A stretch of DNA of 64,000 bases, taken from NCBI RefSeq assembly GCF_963678635.1, contig NC_087065.1:32675679-32739678 (forward strand). The letters are read 5' to 3'. Below are positions 56,250-64,000 of this stretch, piece after piece (position 1 is the first letter of the stretch; each line of letters starts with the position of its first letter). Both the position numbers and the translations under genes were made by a program. This DNA comes from Symsagittifera roscoffensis (Eukaryota; Xenacoelomorpha; Acoela; Convolutidae). The notes beneath the pieces are model-generated. The model ran no database searches, was not told the origin of the DNA, and saw only the letters and a list, made by a program, of their open reading frames with translations.

Positions 56250-58400
56250 ATGTCTGTAGGCTAAGTGATCAGCTTGAATTTTTCCTCCAGGCTATTTTTT
56301 CCCTTTTAGGTTGTTCGGTGTAACAATTGAGAAAATGTTATTGATTTTTGTATTTATTTATAGAAGTGGAATTTAACTTTTGTACAACATTTAATTAAGT
56401 TGTCAAATATGAGAAGAGTGCTTAGTTTTCACTGGAGGTCTTTGAGTTGGAATTATATATTTAGGTGAAGTTAGAGCTTTATCGGCTAATGATAGTGTTA
56501 GTGTTTGCATAAAAAATGAGCTGGTATCAAGTGATTTGAATAGCTGAAATCAAACTAGTTATTTCTGAAAGAGAAAAATTGGATATACGTTATGAAAGAT
56601 TTCTGTAGACGAATATATTAAATATTTCTTTTGAAAATGTTTTTGATGTTGTTAATTAATCAGAGGCTGCTGGAGTTTTATTTTCTTCAACATGGATGAA
56701 ATTTTTGGTTGTTTTTTCTTGGTTAATTTCTGAGTCAAGATGAACAGCGTTCTTGTGATTTTTTTGTTCCGGTTATTAGAAGTTTTTCCTGTAGTTTGTG
56801 ATTAGTTCTTTGTTTTTGAATGATTTTTTTTTTAGATATTTTGTCTTAATTCATTTGGAATAACCTAGGGTGTTTGTGAGAGTTTATTTAGCGTTTTCAA
56901 GTTTTTTTGTATTATTATTTTTTTGTTTCGTCAAAAATGTGTAGTCCTGTAAAGGAATATAATTATGTTACTTCGCAGAAAGCGTACTTCTTAGGATACT
57001 AAGGTAAAAATTGTTTCTATGCTTAACTGTTTCATTTTTGTTGTGGTCAAGTAATTTATATGTAACGTCTCTAAATTTTTCTGTAATCTGATTTGGTCCT
57101 TTTCGATCAGGTTGTAGCTTTTTTGAGATTCCTTTTTGTAATGTTAAATTTAATATAAAAACAAATGTTCCTGTTTTAAGGTCTGATGCTGGCAAAAAGT
57201 GTGAATTTATATCAGATTGGATGTTTTGTATTTGTTAAGTTTTCTTTGCGTTTTCTGGATAGATTTCACTTTTTTTTACTCTGTTTAAAACCGATTCTGT
57301 GTGGCTTCCAGACGCTATTTTTAAATAGAATGTCTGTAGGCTAAATGTTCAGCTTGAATTTTTCCTCCAGGCTATTTTCTCCCTTTTAGGATGTTCGGTG
57401 TAACAATTGAGAAAATGTTATTGATTTTTGTATTGATTGATAGAAGTGGGTTGTAACTTTTGTACGACCTTTAATTAAGTTGTCAAATATGAGAGGAGTG
57501 CTTAGTTTTCACTGTAGGTCTTTGATTTGGAATTATAGCTTTAGTTGAAGTTGGAGCTATATCGGCTAATGATAGTGTTAGTGTTTGAATAAAAAGTGAG
57601 CTGGTATCTAGTGATTTGAATCGCTGAAATCGAACTAGTTATTTCTGAAAGAGAAAAATTTGATATACGTAATGAAAGATTTTTTAGATGAATATAATGA
57701 ATATTTTTTATGAAAATGTTATTGATGTTTTTAACTAATCAGATTGCTGCTGGAGTCTTACTTTCTTTTACATGGATGAAGTTTTTGTTATCTTTTCTTG
57801 GTTGACTTCTGAGTCGAGATTAACGGCGTTCTTGTGATTTTTTCGTTCCGGGTATTAGAAGTTTTTCCTGTAGTTTGTGATTAGTTCTTTGTTTTTGAAT
57901 GATTTTTTTTTTGCATTTTTTGTCTTAATTCATTTGGAATAACCTAGGGTGTTTGTGAGAATTTATTTAGCGTGTTCAATTTTTTTTGTAGTATTATTTT
58001 TTTGTTTCGTCATAAATGTATAGTCCTGTAAAAGAATATAATTGTGTTAGTTCGTAAAAAGCGTGCTTTTTAGGATACTATGATAAAAAAAGTTTCTATG
58101 CCTAATTATTTTTTTTTCATTGTGGTCAAGTAATTATATGTAACATCTGTAGATTTTTCTGTAATATGATATGGTCCTTTTCAATCAGGTTTTAGCTTTT
58201 TTTGAGATTCCTCTTTGTATTGAAAAATTTGGGATAGAAACAATTTTTTCTATTTTAAGGTCTGATGCTGGCGAAAAGCGTGAATTTGTTTGAGATTGGA
58301 TGTTTTGTCTTTGTTATAATTTCCTTGCGTTTTTCTGACGGTTTTCATTTTTTTGTCTCTGCTCGAAACCGATTCTGTGTGGCTTCCAGGCGCTAACTTT
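56250..58400 (-). repeat. 1.08-kb tandem duplication inside the decayed element
   Basis: Unit 1 (56250-57329) and unit 2 (57330-58400) share long blocks such as TGTCTGTAGGCTAA, CTTGAATTTTTCCTCCAGGC and TGGCTTCCAG. They cover the integrase C-terminus and following spacer. The differences between units show the duplication itself is not recent. Confidence 0.85.
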
Positions 58401-61400
58401 GAAATTTGTCGACGATGAAAACAATCTTCATCATGAGTGTGAAGTGGTAGGTTGTAACAAATTGAATCTTTAGTTGGTTGACAAAAAACTTGTGCAATTT
58501 TTGACGAATTGACTGTGAACCTTAAAGGTTTGCGTGGTTTTTGGTTAAAAACTTTTTTATACGGTGATAGTCCAATTGTTGTTGTGATCTGCGATTTATA
58601 TGCTAATGGAAAAGTTTTACGTCTGTTGACCATTCGGTGTTTTTTGATCGTTTCCGTTTATTATATATTGAAGGTGTTCTTGTAGTGAGCGGTTCAAGCC
58701 TTCGACTACACTATTTGTTCATTTGGCATGTGATGTACTAGGTTCATGTTTTATACTGTGAAGGTGACATAAGGTAGTAATTTCATTTTTTTATGAATTC
58801 TGTTCCATTATCTGTAACTAGGGTGTCGGGTCGACCAAACTTTGCTATCCAGTGTTCATAGAGTGTTGTATATGCATAATAAGCCTAACGTGGAGGTACG
58901 GGGTTGAGTGCTACTTAATGTATAAATGCCTCTACAATTACTATTATATATGAGTATTCTTCTCAGGAGAAGAACATAGGGCGTCTTGTATCGAATGAGA
59001 TTCTAATGTTTTAATAAAAATTTTGTACTTTAAGTTCTTGTTTTTCTGCTATTTGATTTCGTTGTGGAAAAAAATGATTTAATTGACATATGATAAAATC
59101 ATTACAAGGTGTTTGTAACAAGGTAAAAAATCTAGAACTTATTTCAACCCGGGTAGGCTTCAGCTTAGATTTTGAGTTTTGTGTCACTTATTGAAATAAA
59201 TTAGAAGTCTCTGAACTCTCTTTCGAAGAGACATTGTTTGGACACATTGAGTGGAGGCTCGTCGTACTTGGCGAAGTTGCTGTCGTCTCCCGCGAGAAGA
59301 GTTCCGTAAGAAGAGTTGATATTTCATCGAAGCGTTTTTGTTGTTCTTTTTGATGTTCTAAGAAATGTTGTAGAATGGTCTGAAGTTTAATTGCATATTT
59401 TAAACTTATTTACTCAGAAAGTTTAGCATTCAAAAAATTCTTGGATTTTCTTTTTATTGGATGTTGGATGGAATTTTAAAACTGCATCTATTCGAGGTTT
59501 CAAGGGTGTTAGTGTGGTTTCTTTGATAATATGTGTAAGTAATTTTACACGAGTAAGAAAAGAATGTGATTTATCTCGTGCTGCTTTCAGGTTCTCTTTT
59601 AACAAAATTTGGTTGTTTTTTTCTAAAACTTTTAACACTTCGTGTTTTGCTTGCGATTATATGAAAACATTGTCCAAATACGTATTGAAATTTTGCTTAC
59701 ATTTAGTGGTCTGAAAATTTTACTCACAATGGCAGAAAAAGATTTTGGTTCTAAAGATATGGCATAAATTAGTCTATTGAATTCGTATCGTGGGTTTCCA
59801 ATAACGAATTGTGTCAAGCGTCTTGTTTCTTCATCTAGTGGCATTCGATCAGATGCACTATTCATATCTGCGGTGGTATGATAATGTCCACCTAATTTTG
59901 TGAGTATTACTTGTTTTGATTCTATAGGCCGATTGCCTTTTGATTTATCAATTAAAGATTTTAGATATCGTGCGTCTAAAACAATTTCAAGCGAATCTCC
60001 AATAACGAGAATAATTACTGGGCTGATGTGTTGCTGTTCCTTGTTTACTGGTGAGATAATTCTCTATTCTTCAAAGACGTCTAAAAAATCCTGTAAGTAA
60101 ATTGGAAGTGTACTTGCTCGTTGTTTTTTGAAAATTGCGTCGAGTCTGAGTGGTAGGTGTGTTATTGAATTTTTTTTCCAACATCAAATTTTGATGTAGC
60201 TTAAACCATGGGCTATTCCAAAATTAAATCTGCTAACTGTTCAAAGTCTTGTTGATCAATTTGAGAACATTGAAAATTAAACATTGTCAAAAGGTGTTGT
60301 GGTTTATTTGTGTAATTTGAAATTATGAATGGTGGTTTGAAATAAGAGATTTTGTAAAATAACACGTGTTTATTTTCGAATCTTTGGTAATTTTATTAAT
60401 AGATAATTGTTCCATAAAAATTGATTGACAATTTTGTAATAATTTTAAGATATTGTTCATTCTGTATGCTTTTTCTTGTGCAAGGCTATAGTATTGCATT
60501 TGTTTCGCAATATTCTAATAGTCCTAAAAGAAGCGTTATTTTATATGGCCCATTTTTAAATACATATTGTGCTTTCTTATCTATATTTAAGTTTTCAGCG
60601 TATTTTATAGTTGAAATTGTTACTCTAAAAGTTTTATGATTCGGTCTGAAGTCAAGGTCAACATATATAGTTTTTTTCCTGATCGTTATTATATTGATGA
60701 ACTTGGTTGATGGAAAAATCATATGCATGTCCTGTTAGTGATTTTAAATGTTTCCTGTGTTGATTATATTCAGGGTAAATTTTAGAAAAATAATGGGGGT
60801 TATTTATTTAATCATTGAAAAAAATTAGAGATGTATTATTTAATCTTGTATTTTATCTTTGATCGGTTATTTTCTGTTTGAATGTTTATGCTTGGGATAC
60901 ATTTTGTGATAATTGTGTTTCGAACTATATTGTGTTTGATAGCTGTTATCTGAAATGTTTGCTTAAAGAGTTCTTGTAAAAAAAGTTTTAATCCATTTTT
61001 CGAGTTGGTTGAAGTGATAATTGAATCTTTCCATAGTTTTAAATTTGTGCTTTCTGCGGTGGCTAGTTTACTGGAAAGTTTTGGAAAGTAAAAGTTTTGG
61101 GTGTCTATTACGAACTTCTTTCCAAATAGGATTATTAAGAACGTTTGATTCTGCTCCAGAGTCGGTTCAAAAATCTGTTTCAAGATCTGTTGGTTTATGT
61201 TATTTTTTGATGCGATGATACTTTATTTGTTGTTTTCTGGTATATTTTGTTTTTATTTGAGTTGTTTTCGGTTGTATGAGAAGTTTACTTCATGTTACCT
61301 TGGTTGTTTTTATGTTATTGAATTTCTGAGTTAAAAAATTCATTCTGGTAATAATTTGGCTCAATAGGGGCTTCGTGTTCAGGTTCTATTCTAAGCATGT

Positions 61401-63524
61401 TAAGAAATAAATTACTTTAGGTTTCCTTTTGGCCATCTCTGCTTTCACAGTTTGTATGGTTTAATCGAATTTCTGAAGTTTCTGTATTATCAAAACCTGG
61501 GGTGTCTGGAACTGTTTCATTTGTAGGTTAAAATTTTTTGCTTCGTTTTTGATGTGTTGGCTTATTACTACTTCTATTGTTTTGTATTTGTGGATTTGAA
61601 TATAGTGAATTGTTTAAATATGGTGACGAAAAATATTTTCTTGATCTGTTTTGATAGTTGTTTTTTTTTCTTTTTCTTGAATTATCACGGGATCTGTTAT
61701 TATTATTTTTATGATACGGTCTGTTGTTAGAATAGTTTTGTGATCTATTGTTAGAGTAGTTACTGTTACGATTATTCGAATAATTTCAATTTCTGTTGTT
61801 TGAAAAATTTCGTAATCGGTTCTTGGAATACTCTTTACTCCGGGGTTTGAACTGAGAAGTAACTTCTATTAGAATTTTGGAATTTCGTCTATCTGGTACT
61901 CTTCCGCGAAAAATATTAGTTGAAGTGTATTGTGATCTGCTATTATTATAGCTAGTTGGGAGTGATTTTCCTGATTTTCTGAGGTATTATTACTTCGATT
62001 GTTTTCGTTTGGTAAACTCTGGTCTTTTTTCATTTCTTGATAGAAAAATTTGTTTCTTTCTTTGTATTTTGATGGTCTATTTGATTTTTCTTGTTGTTTT
62101 TGTCTGCATTCGTCAATGCTATGTCCGTATCTGCGGCAAAAGATATACCATTTTTGAATGAAGATTTTCTTTAAACCTTGCTTTATTTTCATAGATGTTC
62201 AGGATTTGGGTGTTTTCAATGCTAATTTCTAGTCGGAATCTCGGATGTTAATTATATATGGGGTTATTGCTTAACCATTATTTATGTATTATAGTTTTAA
62301 ACTTTCTTTTTCCTCTAGTTTCATTGTGCTTTCAGCTGGTTCTAATTTATCTACTAATGTCTGTAATTCCATATCGAAATCTCGGATTGATGATGGGTGT
62401 GATGCTCTTTTTTGTGTATTTGTGTAGACATGTGAATGAAAGATTAAGCTTTTTATACTACAGTTTCTCTTCTTACTACGAGTTGTTTTATAGTTTCAAT
62501 CAGAAGTCTACGAATTTCGTTGCATAAAACCCTTTGATGTTGTTTGTTTATTTCAGAATCAAACATTTTTGAAAATTTTTGAGTAAACCGTTTTCAATCG
62601 GGTTTAATTTTTATGGGTAAAACTTTCAATCGGGTTTAATTTTTATAAGAAATCATTTTTGGGCTGCGCCGTCAAGTGTATCTTGTATAAGTGCTGTGCA
62701 TCTATGAATCCAAATTGCATGAAATTTGCAGGTTCTGGGCCTATACTTAAGGTTGGGTTACCTGTAACAGCATTTGAGTAGTCTTCTACTGAGTATTCCG
62801 GATCTGTTGATGTTCATACCATTAGCCGTTTATTAGATGTTATAGATGGTATAGATTCATTATCATTTTGAGTGATTCTGCTGTGTTTGGTTTTTGTGTA
62901 AAATTGGTAAGTTGATTTTTTGTAATTTCATGTAGTTGTATATAAAAAAGTAACAGAATTTCATTTTTCATGGAATTGGGTGGATTACTTTGAGTTTTTT
63001 GATAGTATAGTGATTGCAAGTTGTTACTAGGTTGTGCCAATTTTTATCTTTTAGAAGATTGTTGTTGTTTTTGTCTTGGTTGATGGGAGTTCATGTAAGC
63101 TTCGAAAAAATCTTGATCTATACCAATCCAGAGGTTTTTTCGTTAATTTTTATTATATTTTTTTTGTATTCTATGAAACTTATCTTCAAATTCAGTGTAG
63201 TGTGGTTGGCTTCTAAGGAATTGCCTATTAATTAGTTTGTTTTTGTTTTGTTGAAAAAAAAGATATTTTTCAGTGTGGTCTGTCTGAGTTTTTCCTTTAT
63301 CATTAAAACTTACTGATTGAAAAATTGGTTTTGGTGCCTGTTGGGTTTAATTATGATTGTGGAATTCAATTTGGGGTTGTATAAAATGGTCGTGCTATTG
63401 GATTACTATTGTTATTATTGGTGAAACAATCAGAATTATGGTTTGCAAATTTATTTCCATTTGGGTGTCTTTGTTTATTATTTGATCGCTTTTCAGTTAT
63501 TGATCTATTTGTTTGATAGTCCAT
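56650..63524 (-). pseudogene. Relic Gag-Pol
   Basis: Its ATG is conserved at 63522-63524. Recognisable pieces, from N- to C-terminus: Gag N-terminal region 62840-63040; zinc knuckle 61869-62192, where the first Cys is replaced by Tyr (WYIFCRRYGH); protease region 60836-61183; PR-RT linker 60486-60728; RT 59423-59865, where the YLDD block is frameshifted and reads as YLDN; integrase 58250-58633; GPY-type C-terminus 56968-57195 (duplicated). It is catalytically dead. Confidence 0.88.
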
Positions 63525-63599
63525 GTGTGGACATTTCGTAACAGCTGAATCTAGTTATATTTCACTATCAGTGTGTTTTTCACGAACTGAGTCTAGAAA

Positions 63600-64000
63600 T
63601 TGTGGAAAAAAATTTATTTTGCCTCTTACTATTGCGTGTCGAGATGTTTTTGGTGATGATACTTAAATTGTTTCATTTGTTTCTAATATAGAAACATAAC
63701 TATAAATGATGGAGAAGACATCATTTGTGACAATTGAGTTGGCTTTTTGTGAGTTTTGACGTTGAATATTTTTGATATATTCTGTAAAAACTTTTGAGAA
63801 ATCTAGTTCAATATCATCTGTTTGTATTGAGTGTGTTGTTTCGATGGTTGATTGCGATGGTAGAATTTCAATGGCAAATGTGCCGTAATATGACATGACC
63901 ATACTGGTGCTTGGTAGGTAGTGATCAACTATTTGTCATTTGATTTTTGTTTCCTTGATTTCTTGTTTATAGGCTATGTCCTTTTTGAAAAAAAACTTAC
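63600..64000 (-). pseudogene. Relic ORF2, cut by the window end
   Basis: 63663-63902 encodes a peptide matching ORF2 of the intact element (IQTDD, FSKVF, YIKNIQ, NSQKANSI, IIYSY). The gene continues past 64000. Confidence 0.8.

Larger units (their letters stand above)
49868..64000 (-). mobile_element. Decayed relative of the giant LTR element (runs off the window)
   Basis: The minus strand is colinear with about 17890 back to 2560 of the intact element: 3' noncoding, last ORF, Env, methionine-less ORF, small membrane ORF, Gag-Pol, ORF2. Every ORF is broken by stops and indels. The right edge of the window cuts it inside ORF2. Its 3' LTR is missing, because homology stops at about 49868 against the ~165-bp repeats. 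One internal segment is tandemly duplicated (56250-58400). It is clearly diverged from the intact copy, so it is an old insertion or a sister subfamily. Confidence 0.9.

Noticed and set aside
1-64000. tRNA or rRNA genes
   Set aside because: I looked for cloverleaf-like A and B boxes and conserved rRNA blocks and saw none convincing by eye.

Overview
This is nuclear DNA of an invertebrate-type metazoan. It has spliced genes with GT-AG introns, a recognisable CLIP1 (CLIP-170) gene, and a repeat-dominated, AT-rich landscape. The phylum cannot be fixed from the sequence.

The backbone of the first 24 kb is one host gene on the + strand. CLIP1 is visible as the end of a CAP-Gly exon (1-39) and three further exons (20343-20656, 20942-21128, 22140-24222). 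The four pieces join in frame (2622 nt from base 2 to the stop) and end in the two CCHC knuckles typical of the CLIP-170 C-terminus.

The 20.3-kb intron that splits this CAP-Gly domain holds a giant, apparently intact Ty3/gypsy-type LTR retroelement in the same orientation (304-19228, 18,925 bp). Its two 408-bp LTRs appear identical by eye. Gene order is: LTR, 1.25-kb structured leader, ORF1 (basic, 155 aa), ORF2 (345 aa), a single 2366-aa Gag-Pol, two tiny membrane ORFs sharing ATGA, a 377-codon ORF with no methionine, an 872-aa Env, an unknown ORF joined to Env by ATGA and continued past one in-frame TAA for 420 more codons, a 79-bp intron-like segment, LTR. I know of no described element with this gene set. 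It is the main candidate for an undescribed system.

24-38 kb is a mosaic segmental duplication. Modules A, B and C occur two or three times, and the 3' end of CLIP1 is copied once as a pseudogene. Module B carries an inverted relic LTR related to the giant element. One copy of module A is split by a dead non-LTR retrotransposon, while the other copies preserve the empty site.

38-50 kb holds two candidate exons of an unidentified minus-strand gene (38867-39594), a four-copy tandem array of a 1.24-kb unit with an internal inverted repeat (42851-47820), and divergent ~165-bp tandem repeats on both sides of it.

49.9-64 kb is an old, decayed minus-strand relative of the giant element, running off the window end inside ORF2. 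It retains recognisable counterparts of ORF2, Gag-Pol, the small membrane ORF, the methionine-less ORF, Env and the last ORF, in the same order. This gives internal comparative evidence that the unusual gene set is a family trait, not an accident of one copy. Similarities between copies were judged by eye; percentages and phylogenies were not computed.
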